A stretch of DNA of 64,000 nucleotides, from positions 310,001 to 374,000 of the forward strand of contig CAJXSZ010000002.1 in NCBI GenBank assembly GCA_913060815.1, read 5' to 3'. Both the position numbers and the translations under genes were made by a program. This document shows, in pieces, positions 26,101 to 34,656 of the stretch (positions within the stretch are counted from its first letter, which is position 1; each line of letters begins with the position of its first letter). The notes below the pieces were generated by a model. It was not told the DNA's origin, made no database searches, and saw nothing but the letters and a program-made list of their open reading frames with translations. Source of the stretch: an uncultured Sulfitobacter sp. (GTDB lineage: Bacteria > Pseudomonadota > Alphaproteobacteria > Rhodobacterales > Rhodobacteraceae).

Positions 26101-27660
26101 GTGACGCTGATCTCACCGCCGCCGCACCATGACATCTATTCCATCGAGGATCTGGCCCAGCTGATTTACGATCTCAAGCAGATTAATCCGCGCTGTAAGG
26201 TGACGGTAAAGCTCGTAGCCTCCAGCGGTGTTGGTACGATTGCAGCGGGTGTGGCAAAGGCCAAGGCTGATGTGATCCTGATCTCGGGTCACAACGGTGG
26301 CACGGGTGCTTCGCCTGCGACTTCCATCAAATACGCAGGTCTGCCGTGGGAGATGGGTTTGACGGAGGCGCATCAGGTTCTTTCCATGAACAACCTGCGC
26401 GACCGTGTGACCCTGCGGACCGATGGTGGCCTGCGCACAGGACGTGACATTGTCATGGCCGCGATGCTGGGCGCCGAGGAGTACGGCATCGGCACAGCAG
26501 CACTGATCGCGATGGGCTGTATTATGGTGCGCCAGTGCCAGAGCAACACCTGCCCCGTGGGCGTGTGTACGCAAGATGATGAGCTGCGCGCCAAGTTCAC
26601 AGGCAATGCGGATAAGGTCGTGAACCTAATCACCTTCTATGCGACCGAAGTGCGTGAAATCCTTGCATCCATCGGGGCACGTAGTCTGGACGATGTGATC
26701 GGCCGTGCCGATCTTCTGACGCAGGTCTCGCGTGGTTCCGCACATCTGGATGATCTGGACCTGAACCCGCTGCTCATCAGCGTGGATTCCGAGAAAGGTA
26801 CAGTTTATGACCGCGCCAAGCCGCGCAATGCTGTGCCTGACACACTGGACGCGCAGATCGTCAAGGATGCGGTGCGCTTCCTCGAGGATGGTGAGAAGAT
26901 GCAGTTGAGCTATGCTGTGCAGAACACGCATCGTTCTGTCGGAACGCGCACGTCGAGCCATATCGTCAAAAGCTTTGGCATGCGGAACGAATTGCAGGCG
27001 GACCATCTGACCGTGAACCTTGCAGGCTCTGCTGGGCAATCCTTGGGGGCCTTCGCGGCGCCGGGTCTGAAGCTGGTCGTGGCGGGTGATGCCAACGACT
27101 ATGTCGGCAAAGGTCTCTCAGGGGGTACAGTAGTTGTGCGGCCTGCGATGAACTCTCCGATTGTGGCGTCAGAGAACACAATCATCGGCAATACTGTTCT
27201 CTATGGCGCAACAGACGGCTACCTATTTGCCGCTGGTCGCGCGGGGGAGCGTTTTGCTGTGCGCAACTCTGGCGCGCAAGTTGTGATCGAGGGGTGTGGC
27301 TCCAACGGGTGTGAATACATGACCGGTGGTGTTGCTGTCATTCTGGGCGAGATCGGTGCCAACTTTGGTGCAGGTATGACTGGCGGGATGGCGTATCTAT
27401 ATGATCCTGATGGGCAAGCTGCGGATATGATGAACCATGAAACATTGGTGCATTGCCCTGTTAAGACAGCGCATTGGGAAGATCAGCTTAAAGGGTTGAT
27501 CGAACGCCATGTGGCCGAGACAGACAGCCGCAAGGCCCGCGATATCCTGCAGCATTGGGAGTTGGAAAAGGTGAATTTTGTGCAGGTCTGCCCGAAAGAA
27601 ATGCTTACCCGTATCCCTGCGCCGCTGGGCATTGAGGAACAGTCTATTCCCGCCGAATAG
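23131..27660 (+). CDS. gltB: Glutamate synthase (NADPH) large subunit
   Basis: Alpha subunit of GOGAT: releases ammonia from glutamine and adds it to 2-oxoglutarate. At 1509 residues it has the normal length. An N-terminal amidotransferase domain begins at Cys34 (EEHSSCGVGLVV) after a short propeptide, a central domain follows, the FMN synthase domain holds SGHNGGTGASPATSIKYAG, the 3Fe-4S cluster cysteines are in CIMVRQCQSNTCPVGVC (about 1130), and a C-terminal GXGXG beta-helix ends the protein. It is coupled to the GFA gene by ATGA and followed by a strong terminator. Confidence 0.98.
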   Translation: MTKYDDAWVAREEAKRAFMAEKGLYSAEEEHSSCGVGLVVNIDGTRSREVVENGIKALKAIWHRGAVDADGKTGDGAGIHVQIPVPFFYDQVERTGHKPRKDEMIAVGQVFLPRTNFGAQETCRTIVETEVLRMGYYIYGWRHVPVKVECLGEKANATRPEIEQILISNAKGVDEETFERELYVIRRRIEKAAIAAQVPALYIASLSCRSIIYKGMMLAEQVAEFYPDLMDERFESAFAIYHQRYSTNTFPQWWLAQPFRMLAHNGEINTLKGNLGWMKSHEIRMASSAFGDMAEDIKPIVAAGSSDSAALDSVFEVLVRAGRSAPMAKTMLVPESWSKQAIELPQAWRDMYSYCNSVMEPWDGPAALAMTDGRWVCAGLDRNGLRPMRYVVTADGMIIAGSEAGMVPLNEANVVRKGALGPGQLLAVDMAEGKLYGDTEMKDKLAAARPFGEWVGKINELDDALAGVTEKPLFEGNELRRRQVAAGYTIEELEQILAPMAEDGKETLASMGDDTPSAVLSNKYRPLSHFFRQNFSQVTNPPIDSLREFRVMSLKTRFGNLKNVLDESSSQTEILVLDSPFVGNAQFEELMTHFNAERVDIDCTFAKGASLNAELGRIRAEVEDAVRSGAGHIVLTDQHSGADRVAMPMILATSAVHSHLTRNGLRTFCSLNVRSAECIDPHYFAVLIGCGATVVNAYLAEDSLADRIGRGLLDVDLTAAIARYREAIDQGLLKIMAKMGISVVSSYRGGLNFEAVGLSRAMCAEYFPGMTSRISGIGITGIQRKVEEVHAQGWGGNDTVMPIGGFYKSRKSGETHAWEATSMHMMQAACNRASYEMWKQYSAKMQSNPPIHLRDLLELKKLGDAIPIEEVESITAIRKRFVTPGMSLGALSPEAHKTLNVAMNRIGAKSDSGEGGEDPAHFHPEPNGDNPSAKIKQVASGRFGVTAEYLNQCEELEIKVAQGAKPGEGGQLPGMKVTELIARLRHSTPGVTLISPPPHHDIYSIEDLAQLIYDLKQINPRCKVTVKLVASSGVGTIAAGVAKAKADVILISGHNGGTGASPATSIKYAGLPWEMGLTEAHQVLSMNNLRDRVTLRTDGGLRTGRDIVMAAMLGAEEYGIGTAALIAMGCIMVRQCQSNTCPVGVCTQDDELRAKFTGNADKVVNLITFYATEVREILASIGARSLDDVIGRADLLTQVSRGSAHLDDLDLNPLLISVDSEKGTVYDRAKPRNAVPDTLDAQIVKDAVRFLEDGEKMQLSYAVQNTHRSVGTRTSSHIVKSFGMRNELQADHLTVNLAGSAGQSLGAFAAPGLKLVVAGDANDYVGKGLSGGTVVVRPAMNSPIVASENTIIGNTVLYGATDGYLFAAGRAGERFAVRNSGAQVVIEGCGSNGCEYMTGGVAVILGEIGANFGAGMTGGMAYLYDPDGQAADMMNHETLVHCPVKTAHWEDQLKGLIERHVAETDSRKARDILQHWELEKVNFVQVCPKEMLTRIPAPLGIEEQSIPAE

Positions 27661-27672
27661 ACCTGAAAATAG

Positions 27673-27725
27673 ATTGTGTCAGCGATTGAAACAGTTTGTT
27701 TCGCTGACACAATATGACCCTTTTT
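27673..27725 (+). terminator. Terminator of the gltD-gltB operon
   Basis: A perfect 12-bp stem (attgtgtcagcg, 27673-27684, with its complement at 27702-27713) encloses an inner gaaaca/tgtttc pairing. A run of five T (27721-27725) follows a few bases later. It lies directly after the gltB stop. Confidence 0.75.
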
Positions 27726-27758
27726 GGAAACAATAAGCGTCTAATTGTCGGCAAATTT

Positions 27759-27801
27759 GACGCGCATCTTGGGCTTAGTCACAGCCAAGGATGCGCGTCA
27801 T
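27759..27801 (+). promoter_or_regulatory. RNA hairpin that may mask the ribosome-binding site of the Hint gene
   Basis: The left arm gacgcgcatc (27759-27768) pairs with gatgcgcgtc (27790-27799), and ttggg/ccaagg plus gct/agc extend the stem imperfectly around the loop. The 3' arm contains the AAGGA ribosome-binding site (27787-27791) and ends at the start codon at 27800. In mRNA this would hide the site, so opening of the hairpin could control translation. The trigger is unknown. Confidence 0.5.
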
Positions 27802-28720
27802 GCCAATCTACAAGGACCAGTATTTCACCATAGATCCGGGGAATCCGCCCGGGTTTGGAACGTCGTTGACCGTTGAGCGGGGCGAATTCAACGACAATAA
27901 CAACAACGGTCAGATCAACTCGGGCGCTGCTGCGGGTGATACTTTTAACGGGATCGCGATCACGGCTGTTTGGCGCAATGATAGCATTACCATCAACGTG
28001 CCGGGTGTGGGAAATGTCACCTATACAGGCGTTACTCTGTATCTGGCAGGCGGGAACCCTGCGGTTTTCACACCGAATGACGGGCAGGCATTGCAGGACG
28101 GGACCTTCGTCTCCAGCACGTTTGTTTTTACCAGTACTAACATGCCTGTTGGCACCTTTGGGCCAACTTGTTTCACGCGTGGCGCGCAGATCGAAATGGC
28201 GCAAGGAACGCGTAGCGTTGAGGACATCGGCGAAGGCGATCTGGTAATGACGATGGATCACGGGCCGCGGCCTGTGCGCTTTGTCCTGCGCCAAGAGGTT
28301 CGCGCCCACGGAAAATTTGCACCGATCCTGTTTGAGGCAGGGAGCATCGGCAATGATCGTCCCTTTATGGTGTCACCCGAGCATCGGATGTTGGTAAGTG
28401 ACTGGCGCGCGCAATTGTTGTCGGGGTGTGATGATTTGTTGATCGCGGCGAAAAGTCTGGTCAACGGTAATACCGTTCGGATCGTCGAAGGAGGGGTGGT
28501 CGAATACATCCATCTCGTTTTCGATGAGCATCAGATCATTTTCGCCGATGGCTGTCCCTCCGAGAGTTGCATGCCCGATAGTGGATTGGCCGAGCAGGAG
28601 GATGCGCAGCGTGCCGAGCTGCTTACTCTGTTTCCGGGCCTTTCGGACATTAAAACCAGCACATTCGCAGCGCGCAGAATTGCAAAGCGAGCCGAAGCGA
28701 CCTGTTTGAGAGCCGCATGA
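27800..28720 (+). CDS. Hint-domain (Hedgehog/intein-like) protein
   Basis: A 306-residue protein of a group common in Rhodobacteraceae. The first 120 residues form an Asn/Gly-rich domain without clear relatives (EFNDNNNNGQINSG). A Hint domain follows: the nucleophile Cys at about 124 in GPTCFTRGAQIEMAQG, VEDIGEGDLVMTMDHGPRPV, and SPEHRMLV in the position of the TxxH motif. Such domains may self-process or act as secreted modules, but there is no C-terminal splice junction, so it is not an intein. ATG 27800 fits the AAGGA spacing better than the ATG at 27791. Confidence 0.8.
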   Translation: MPIYKDQYFTIDPGNPPGFGTSLTVERGEFNDNNNNGQINSGAAAGDTFNGIAITAVWRNDSITINVPGVGNVTYTGVTLYLAGGNPAVFTPNDGQALQDGTFVSSTFVFTSTNMPVGTFGPTCFTRGAQIEMAQGTRSVEDIGEGDLVMTMDHGPRPVRFVLRQEVRAHGKFAPILFEAGSIGNDRPFMVSPEHRMLVSDWRAQLLSGCDDLLIAAKSLVNGNTVRIVEGGVVEYIHLVFDEHQIIFADGCPSESCMPDSGLAEQEDAQRAELLTLFPGLSDIKTSTFAARRIAKRAEATCLRAA

Positions 28721-28751
28721 TAGCGTTGAGACATCTTAAGTGGAGAAACTT

Positions 28752-28835
28752 ATGACACATACACTTTCATCCCCGCGGTTCTTTTTCGCACTCTGCGGTA
28801 TGGTTTTGCTGAACAGTTGTGCGGGTTTCGCTTAA
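28752..28835 (+). CDS. Possible 27-residue mini-lipoprotein
   Basis: A short frame with a good ribosome-binding site (GGAG, 28742-28745) six bases before ATG. It encodes a basic start (SPRFFF), a hydrophobic core (ALCGMVLL) and a lipobox LLNSC followed by only AGFA and a TAA stop. Processed as a lipoprotein it would leave a five-residue lipopeptide. It may be a real tiny lipoprotein, a decayed larger gene, or chance. It lies 31 bases after the Hint gene, on the same strand. Confidence 0.4.
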   Translation: MTHTLSSPRFFFALCGMVLLNSCAGFA

Positions 28836-28934
28836 GAATTCGCCCGTACCATTAGAGGCACGCGACCTTGCGCATGTTGTCCTCTCGGGGAAACGAGCGT
28901 TCACAACGGTGTAGCCCGCCGCTATAGCTGATCC

Positions 28935-29672
28935 ATGGCAAAGCGAAGCACAAAAACCAAACCCAAGGCCCCGCGGAAGGCGAAAGCCGCTGTTAAGGTG
29001 ACGCTGCATGACCGTTTGCGGCGGTTGCTCTTGCGCAGCATAGCGTTTGTATTTCTTGTGCTCGTTGCGGCAGTCCTGTTGGGCCGCGTCGTGAATCCGC
29101 CTACCACTGCTTACATGCTTGGTGAATCCTATCGGTTGGACGGGGTAGACCACGAATGGGTGCCATTAGAGCTTATTTCTCCTGTCATGGCGCGGTCCGT
29201 TGTGGCGGCAGAAGACGCGAATTTCTGCGAGCATTGGGGTTTTGATGTGCGGGCGATCAAATTGGCGATTGCTGAAGGATCCAACCGCGGTGCCTCTACC
29301 TTAAGCCAGCAGACGGTCAAGAATGTCTATCTTTGGCACGGACGCACCTATGTGAGAAAGGCGTTGGAGGCAGGGATTACCCCGTTAGTTGAGGCAATTT
29401 GGCCCAAGCGGCGTATTTTGGAAGTTTATCTGAATGTCGCTGAATTTGATGAAGGTGTGTTTGGTGTAGAAGCGGCAGCGCGGCATTATTTTGACGTAGG
29501 GCCAGAGGCGTTGAGCGCACAGCAGGCTGCACAGCTGGCTGCCGTGCTCCCTTCCCCCAAGAAGCGTAGTGCATCGCGACCAACGGCATATTTGAAACGA
29601 CGGGCAGCGCAAATCCGCTCGGGCGCCGCAACGATCGAGGCGGACGGACGCGCGGATTGTTTCGAGAGTTGA
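28935..29672 (+). CDS. mtgA: Monofunctional peptidoglycan transglycosylase
   Basis: Polymerises lipid II into glycan strands at the outer face of the inner membrane. The 245-residue protein has a lysine-rich cytoplasmic start, one membrane helix (about 33-50) and the GT51 motifs: AEDANFCEHWGFD (catalytic Glu), RGASTLSQQTVKNVYLW, KRRILEVYLNVAEF and GVFGVEAAARHYF. It has no transpeptidase domain, as expected for MtgA. Confidence 0.95.
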   Translation: MAKRSTKTKPKAPRKAKAAVKVTLHDRLRRLLLRSIAFVFLVLVAAVLLGRVVNPPTTAYMLGESYRLDGVDHEWVPLELISPVMARSVVAAEDANFCEHWGFDVRAIKLAIAEGSNRGASTLSQQTVKNVYLWHGRTYVRKALEAGITPLVEAIWPKRRILEVYLNVAEFDEGVFGVEAAARHYFDVGPEALSAQQAAQLAAVLPSPKKRSASRPTAYLKRRAAQIRSGAATIEADGRADCFES

Positions 29673-29724
29673 ATAATCGCCCGCTACAAGGCATCTAGGG
29701 TGGGCAACCAGATATGGATTCCAC

Positions 29725-30390
29725 ATGGCGCGCCTGTTTCACGTTCCCCTCTCGCCCTATTGTCGCAAAGTACGGCTGAGTCTTGCGGAAAAGAAGATCG
29801 AGGTCGAGTTGGTCGAGGAGCGGTATTGGGAGCAAGATCCCGACTTTCTGCGCCGCAACCCGGCAGGGAAAGTGCCCGTGCTGCGCCTAGACGGGATTAT
29901 GATGGCCGAAAGCGCAGCGATTTGCGAATACATCGAAGAGACGCGGCCCGAGCCCTCTCTGCTGCCTTCCGATCCCGTGCAAAAGCTTGAAGTGCGGCGG
30001 TTGGTGAGCTGGTTTGACGACAAGTTTCACCACGAAGTCACTTCGAAGCTGCTGTACGAGCGGGTGAACAAGAAGATGATGAAAACGGGCTACCCAGACA
30101 GCAAGAACGTGAAGGCAGGCGCGAAGGCAATCAAGTTTCATTTGGGTTATATGACGTGGTTGCTCGATCAGCGGCGTTGGCTGGCGGGGGATGTGATGAC
30201 GCTGGCGGACTTTGCAGCGGCGGCGCACCTGTCCTCGCTGGATTATATCTCGGATGTGGATTGGAACAGCTGTCCTGACGTGAAGGACTGGTACGCCAAG
30301 ATCAAATCGCGGCCTGCATTCCGATCAATTTTGGCGGATCAGGTGTCAGGTTTCCCGACACATGCGCATTATAGCGATCTGGATTTTTGA
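29725..30390 (+). CDS. Glutathione S-transferase family protein
   Basis: Cytosolic GST-fold protein, 221 residues. The N-terminal thioredoxin-like domain has FHVPLSPYCRKVRLSLAEKKI (Ser/Cys near position 9-11), NPAGKVPVLRLDG with the cis-proline, and MAESAAICEYIEE, which holds the glutathione gamma-glutamyl site. The C-terminal helical domain includes MTLADFAAAAHLSSLDYI. The start has few alternatives. Substrate and role (detoxification, dehalogenation or other) cannot be told. Confidence 0.88.
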   Translation: MARLFHVPLSPYCRKVRLSLAEKKIEVELVEERYWEQDPDFLRRNPAGKVPVLRLDGIMMAESAAICEYIEETRPEPSLLPSDPVQKLEVRRLVSWFDDKFHHEVTSKLLYERVNKKMMKTGYPDSKNVKAGAKAIKFHLGYMTWLLDQRRWLAGDVMTLADFAAAAHLSSLDYISDVDWNSCPDVKDWYAKIKSRPAFRSILADQVSGFPTHAHYSDLDF

Positions 30391-30449
30391 TTTTCTGCCT
30401 TTGCGCAGGCCGATGGTTCGGGAATTGAGTTTAAGGGAAAAATGAAGAA

Positions 30450-31472
30450 ATGAACCTGAAGCAGAGATTGGTTCAGGAGGCATTGGATGCGGGGTTTGTG
30501 GCGTGCCGTGTGTGCAGGCCCGATGCAGTGCCTGAGGTGCCCGAGCGTTTGGGCGCGTTTCTGGCTGAAGGCTTCCACGGACAGATGGGATGGATGGAGG
30601 AGCGCGTGACGTGGCGTGGGGATCCCTCCGTTTTGTGGCCAGAGGCGAAGTCGGTGATCATGTTGGCGGAGAGTTATGCGCCCGAGTATAATCCTTTGGC
30701 CGTGTTGGAGAAGTCCGATCTTGGGGCAGTCTCATGCTATGCGAAGGGGCGTGACTACCACGATGTGGTCAAGAAGCGGCTCAAGCGGTTGGCGCGGTGG
30801 TTGATCGCGCAAGAGCCCTGCGAGGTGAAGGTGTTCGTCGACACGGCCCCTGTACCTGAGAAGGCATTAGCGCAGGCGGCGGGCCTTGGCTGGCAGGGCA
30901 AGCATACCAATGTGGTGAGCCGTGATTGGGGCAATTGGGCCTTTTTAGGGTCTGTTTTTACAACACTTGAACTGGAGCCGGACGCGCCCGAGAGGGATCA
31001 TTGCGGCAGTTGCACGGCGTGCCAGGATGTTTGCCCTACGGACGCGTTTCCCGCGCCATATCGCCTCGATGCGCGGCGGTGCATCTCGTATTTGACGATT
31101 GAGCATAAAGGGCCCGTTGAAGAAGATCTGCGGGGAAAGCTGGGCAATCACATTTATGGCTGTGATGATTGTCTGGCGGTGTGTCCGTGGAACAAGTTTG
31201 CCGTCGCGGCGAGCGACATTCGGTATCATGGCAGTGCTGGTGGGACGTTGGCGGAATTGGTGGTTCTGGACGATGCGGCGTTTCGGTCAAGGTTCTCAGG
31301 CTCTCCGATCAAGCGGATCGGTCGGGACCGTTTTGTGCGCAATGTGCTGTATGCGATCGGCAACTCTGGCGAAGCGGCGTTGTGCGATGCGGCGCGCGGA
31401 TTGTGCAATGATCCAGATGCAACCGTGGCAGACGCTGCGCGCTGGGCTGTGGCGCGATTGGCTGATCTGTGA
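30450..31472 (+). CDS. queG: Epoxyqueuosine reductase QueG
   Basis: Cobalamin-dependent iron-sulfur enzyme that makes the last step of queuosine in tRNA wobble positions. The 340-residue protein has [26 protein letters not shown], the two 4Fe-4S ferredoxin motifs [16 protein letters not shown] (about 189) and [15 protein letters not shown] (about 233), and a C-terminal HEAT-like helical domain. Cobalamin dependence fits with cobO elsewhere in the window. Confidence 0.95.
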   Translation: MNLKQRLVQEALDAGFVACRVCRPDAVPEVPERLGAFLAEGFHGQMGWMEERVTWRGDPSVLWPEAKSVIMLAESYAPEYNPLAVLEKSDLGAVSCYAKGRDYHDVVKKRLKRLARWLIAQEPCEVKVFVDTAPVPEKALAQAAGLGWQGKHTNVVSRDWGNWAFLGSVFTTLELEPDAPERDHCGSCTACQDVCPTDAFPAPYRLDARRCISYLTIEHKGPVEEDLRGKLGNHIYGCDDCLAVCPWNKFAVAASDIRYHGSAGGTLAELVVLDDAAFRSRFSGSPIKRIGRDRFVRNVLYAIGNSGEAALCDAARGLCNDPDATVADAARWAVARLADL

Positions 31473-31539
31473 CGCGAATGGCGCTGGACCGCTTATGGTT
31501 TTGCGGTAGTGAATTCCAAAGAGCTATGAGGAGAGACAC

Positions 31540-33543
31540 GTGGCATTGCTTTTGGGAGTGGATACCGGTGGGACCTACACGGATGCTGTGATCCTGCGAG
31601 ACGAGCAGGAGGTAATTGCGAGCGCCAAGGCGCTGACCACGCGGCATGATCTGGCGATTGGTGTCGGCGGCGCGGTGCGAGCGGTTCTGGCGCAATCAGG
31701 AGTTGCGGCGGCGGATATCTCCTTGGCCTCACTCTCAACGACACTGGCGACCAATGCGTTGGTTGAGGGGCAGGGCGGGCGCGTTGCACTGGTCTTTATC
31801 GGCTTCAAAGAACGCGATCTGGAAGCGCACGGGCTGCTTGGGGCGCTGAAGGGCGATCCTCATGTCGTGTTGGCAGGGGGGCATAATCACGCTGGCGGGG
31901 AGGCCTCTCCTTTCGATGAGGTTGGATTGCGGCAGTTTCTTCAAGTTCACGGCACGCAGGTAGGCGGGTTTGCGGTGGCCTCGCAGTTTGCAACTCGCAA
32001 CCCTGCGCATGAATTGCGGGCGATGGAGATCATTGCGCAGATGACGGGGCGGGCCGTGTCGGCCTCGCACCAGTTGTCGGCAAAGCTGAATGGGCCAAAG
32101 CGCGCCATGACGGCGGTCCTCAATGCGCGGTTGATCGGGATGATTGACCGGCTCATCGGGCGGGCAGAGGATACGCTGGTTGAGTTGGGGATCACTGCGC
32201 CGCTGATGGTGGTGCGGGGGGACGGCGCCCTGATCTCGAGCACGCAGGCGCGGGAGCGGCCGATCGAGACGATCCTGAGCGGGCCTGCGGCCTCGATCGT
32301 GGGGGCGCGCTGGATGACGGGGGCCGATTTGGCACTGGTGTCAGACATTGGCGGTACGACGACTGATGTAGCGCTGCTCAAGGATGGGCGGCCTGCGATT
32401 GATCCTGCGGGCGCACAAGTTGGGCCATACCGCACGATGGTCGAGGCGGTAGCGATGCGCACAACGGGCCTTGGCGGGGACAGCGAGGTGCACTTTGTGA
32501 CCGAAGGGTTGCAGGGCGGGGTGACGCTGGGGCCTCGGCGAGTGTTGCCGATCTCCTTGGTTGCGGTGGATGCGCCTGATGTTGTTCATGCGGCGCTTGA
32601 TGCGCAGTTGCGCGCCACGTTGCCCGGTGAGCATGACGGTAGATTTGTGCGGGCTGTAGCCGGCCAGACGGTGGAGGGGATCTCCGAGCGTGAAGCGGGT
32701 TTGCTGGGGCGCATTGGCGCGGCATTACATCCGCTGGGCCAAGTGTTGCAATCACGTATGGAGGCGAGCGCGCTGGTGCGGTTGGTGGAGCGTGGGCTGG
32801 TGCAGATGGCGGGGGTCACGCCGTCAGATGCCAGTCATGTTCTGGGGCTTGCCGATGCGTGGGATGCAGAAGCGGCGGGCAAGGCACTTGCGTTGTTCGG
32901 GCGGAGGCGGACGGGTGCGGGCGAGCGCCTTGCGACAGAGCCAGAGATGCTGGCGGACATGATCATCCAGCAATTGCAACACCAGACAGGTTTGGCCTTG
33001 TTAGAGACTGCATTTGCCGAAGAAGACAGAGAATTTGATGAGGCGCCGAGCATTCTTGCGCGCCATGCGTTGATGCAGCGCGGATTAGGCGGACACCGTG
33101 GTTTGGTGAAGCTGGAGACGGGACTTTCTGTGCCTGTGATCGGGCTGGGTGCTTCCGCCAAGACGTATTACCCCAAGGTGGGCCGGCTGTTGGGCTGCGA
33201 GATGATCCTGCCTGAACATGCGGGCGTGGCCAATGCGATTGGAGCGGTGGTCGGGCGCGTGACCATGCGGGAGGCAGGTACGGTAACAAGCCCTAGCGAG
33301 GGAAAGTTTCGCGTGCATGTCGGCGCGGAACCTGAGGATTTTAGAACTTCGGAGGCGGCGCTAGGGCGGCTTGAAGACGTTCTGCGCGCGCATGCAGTAG
33401 CGGCGGCGGAAGCGGCAGGGGCCGCAGATATTACCGTGAATGTGGTGCGCGATATCCGCGTGGCCGAGATCGAGAGCCGTGAAGTGTTTGTGGAAGCAGA
33501 AATCACGGTCGAGGCGTCAGGGCGTCCACGGGTAGCAGTTTAA
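31540..33543 (+). CDS. Hydantoinase A / oxoprolinase-type ATPase subunit
   Basis: Member of the HyuA/OplA family, which with a HyuB partner hydrolyses N-substituted hydantoins or 5-oxoproline in an ATP-dependent way. The 667-residue protein begins with LLLGVDTGGTYTDAVIL (ASKHA-type phosphate loop), has LSTTLATNALVEGQGGRVAL, and SGPAASIVGARWM and SDIGGTTTDVALL in the middle. HyuB is not adjacent, though it normally is, so the partner is elsewhere or the gene works alone. The start follows GAGGAG. Followed by a hairpin before convergent msrA. Confidence 0.87.
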   Translation: MALLLGVDTGGTYTDAVILRDEQEVIASAKALTTRHDLAIGVGGAVRAVLAQSGVAAADISLASLSTTLATNALVEGQGGRVALVFIGFKERDLEAHGLLGALKGDPHVVLAGGHNHAGGEASPFDEVGLRQFLQVHGTQVGGFAVASQFATRNPAHELRAMEIIAQMTGRAVSASHQLSAKLNGPKRAMTAVLNARLIGMIDRLIGRAEDTLVELGITAPLMVVRGDGALISSTQARERPIETILSGPAASIVGARWMTGADLALVSDIGGTTTDVALLKDGRPAIDPAGAQVGPYRTMVEAVAMRTTGLGGDSEVHFVTEGLQGGVTLGPRRVLPISLVAVDAPDVVHAALDAQLRATLPGEHDGRFVRAVAGQTVEGISEREAGLLGRIGAALHPLGQVLQSRMEASALVRLVERGLVQMAGVTPSDASHVLGLADAWDAEAAGKALALFGRRRTGAGERLATEPEMLADMIIQQLQHQTGLALLETAFAEEDREFDEAPSILARHALMQRGLGGHRGLVKLETGLSVPVIGLGASAKTYYPKVGRLLGCEMILPEHAGVANAIGAVVGRVTMREAGTVTSPSEGKFRVHVGAEPEDFRTSEAALGRLEDVLRAHAVAAAEAAGAADITVNVVRDIRVAEIESREVFVEAEITVEASGRPRVAV

Positions 33544-33544
33544 G

Positions 33545-33570
33545 AGGCTGCCCGCGGGTGCAGGCAGCCT
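33545..33570. terminator. Hairpin between convergent hyuA-type gene and msrA
   Basis: A perfect 8-bp inverted repeat aggctgcc (33545-33552) / ggcagcct (33563-33570) with a 10-base loop occupies the gap between two convergent genes. It could stop transcription from both sides, although no T-run follows on either strand. Confidence 0.4.
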
Positions 33571-33576
33571 GATCGA

Positions 33577-34083
33577 TTATTCTGCCATTGCGCGTTTGGG
33601 TAGGACCCAATCGGGGCGCGGGAAGTGGCAAGTGTAGCCGTTTGGAATACGCTCGAGATAGTCCTGATGCTCTGGCTCCGCTTCCCAGAAGTCCGAGACA
33701 GGTTCGACTTCGGTGACGACTTTGCCCGGCCAGATGCCTGAAGCTTCGATGTCGGCGATGGTGTCGAGCGCGACAGCCTTTTGTGTCTCGTCCTCGTAGT
33801 AAATTGCGGAGCGATAGCTCATCCCGCGGTCATTTCCCTGGCGATTGACCGTGGTCGGGTCATGGATCTGGAAGAACAGTTCCAACAGTTCGCGGTAGCT
33901 GAGCTGGTCAGGGTCAAAGACAACCTCGATCGCCTCGGCATGGGTTCCGTGGTCGCGGTAAGTGGCGTTGGGGACATCGCCGCCTGAATAGCCGACGCGG
34001 GTACTTACCACGCCTTTACGTTTGCGGATGAGGTCCTGCATGCCCCAGAAACACCCTCCTGCCAGTACTGATCGTTCGGTCAT
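33577..34083 (-). CDS. msrA: Peptide methionine-S-sulfoxide reductase
   Basis: Repairs the S form of oxidised methionine. The 168-residue protein shows the active site [12 protein letters not shown] (Cys11), [12 protein letters not shown], and [31 protein letters not shown]. The C-terminus lacks obvious extra recycling cysteines. The start overlaps the stop of msrB by four bases, so the two reductases form one coupled unit. No signal peptide, so it acts in the cytoplasm. Confidence 0.96.
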   Translation of the reverse strand: MTERSVLAGGCFWGMQDLIRKRKGVVSTRVGYSGGDVPNATYRDHGTHAEAIEVVFDPDQLSYRELLELFFQIHDPTTVNRQGNDRGMSYRSAIYYEDETQKAVALDTIADIEASGIWPGKVVTEVEPVSDFWEAEPEHQDYLERIPNGYTCHFPRPDWVLPKRAMAE

Positions 34084-34523
34084 GCGACGTCCTCCACTTG
34101 ATTAATGTATTTGCCGTATCCTTCGGCCTCCATATCGTCGCGATGGATGAACCGCAGCGACGCTGAATTGATGCAATAGCGCAGGCCGCCACGGTCACGT
34201 GGGCCATCGGGGAACACGTGGCCAAGGTGGCTGTCGCCATTGGCGCTGCGCACTTCGGTGCGGACCATGCCGAGGCTATGATCCTCAAGCTCGACGACAT
34301 TATCGATGGCTTTGGTAAAGCTGGGCCAGCCGCAGCCACTCTCGTATTTATCGGCCGAGGCAAACAGTGGCTCGCCCGAGACGATGTCCACGTAAATGCC
34401 AGGCTCTTTATTATCCAAAAGCTTGCCGGTGCCGGGGCGTTCTGTGCCACTTTCCTGCGTCACATAAAATTCTTCGGGTGAGAGGGTCGCGATGACATCG
34501 GGATTTTTGGTGTACTCGGACAT
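34080..34523 (-). CDS. msrB: Peptide methionine-R-sulfoxide reductase
   Basis: Repairs the R form of oxidised methionine. Start at 34523 (MSEYTKNPD) gives 147 residues; the longer upstream frame is not family-like. Seen are [14 protein letters not shown] with the resolving Cys, [29 protein letters not shown] with the catalytic Cys near 117. The two CxxC pairs that bind zinc in many MsrB proteins are absent, so this is the zinc-free type. Coupled to msrA by ATGA. Confidence 0.95.
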   Translation of the reverse strand: MSEYTKNPDVIATLSPEEFYVTQESGTERPGTGKLLDNKEPGIYVDIVSGEPLFASADKYESGCGWPSFTKAIDNVVELEDHSLGMVRTEVRSANGDSHLGHVFPDGPRDRGGLRYCINSASLRFIHRDDMEAEGYGKYINQVEDVA

Positions 34524-34656
34524 ATGGCTCTCCTTGCGCTGGTGTCGCTCTATTAGATGGGGCTTTTGCGCAAAAATCAAAGGGGGGCAATGGAAACCGC
34601 AATTGTTTGTGAACTTGTCGCGGGTTTGGCGCGTAGGGTCTGCAGGAGGATAATAC

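Noticed and set aside
23224-27039. Several antisense frames inside gltB
   Set aside because: They are shadows of a highly conserved gene with strong third-position bias.
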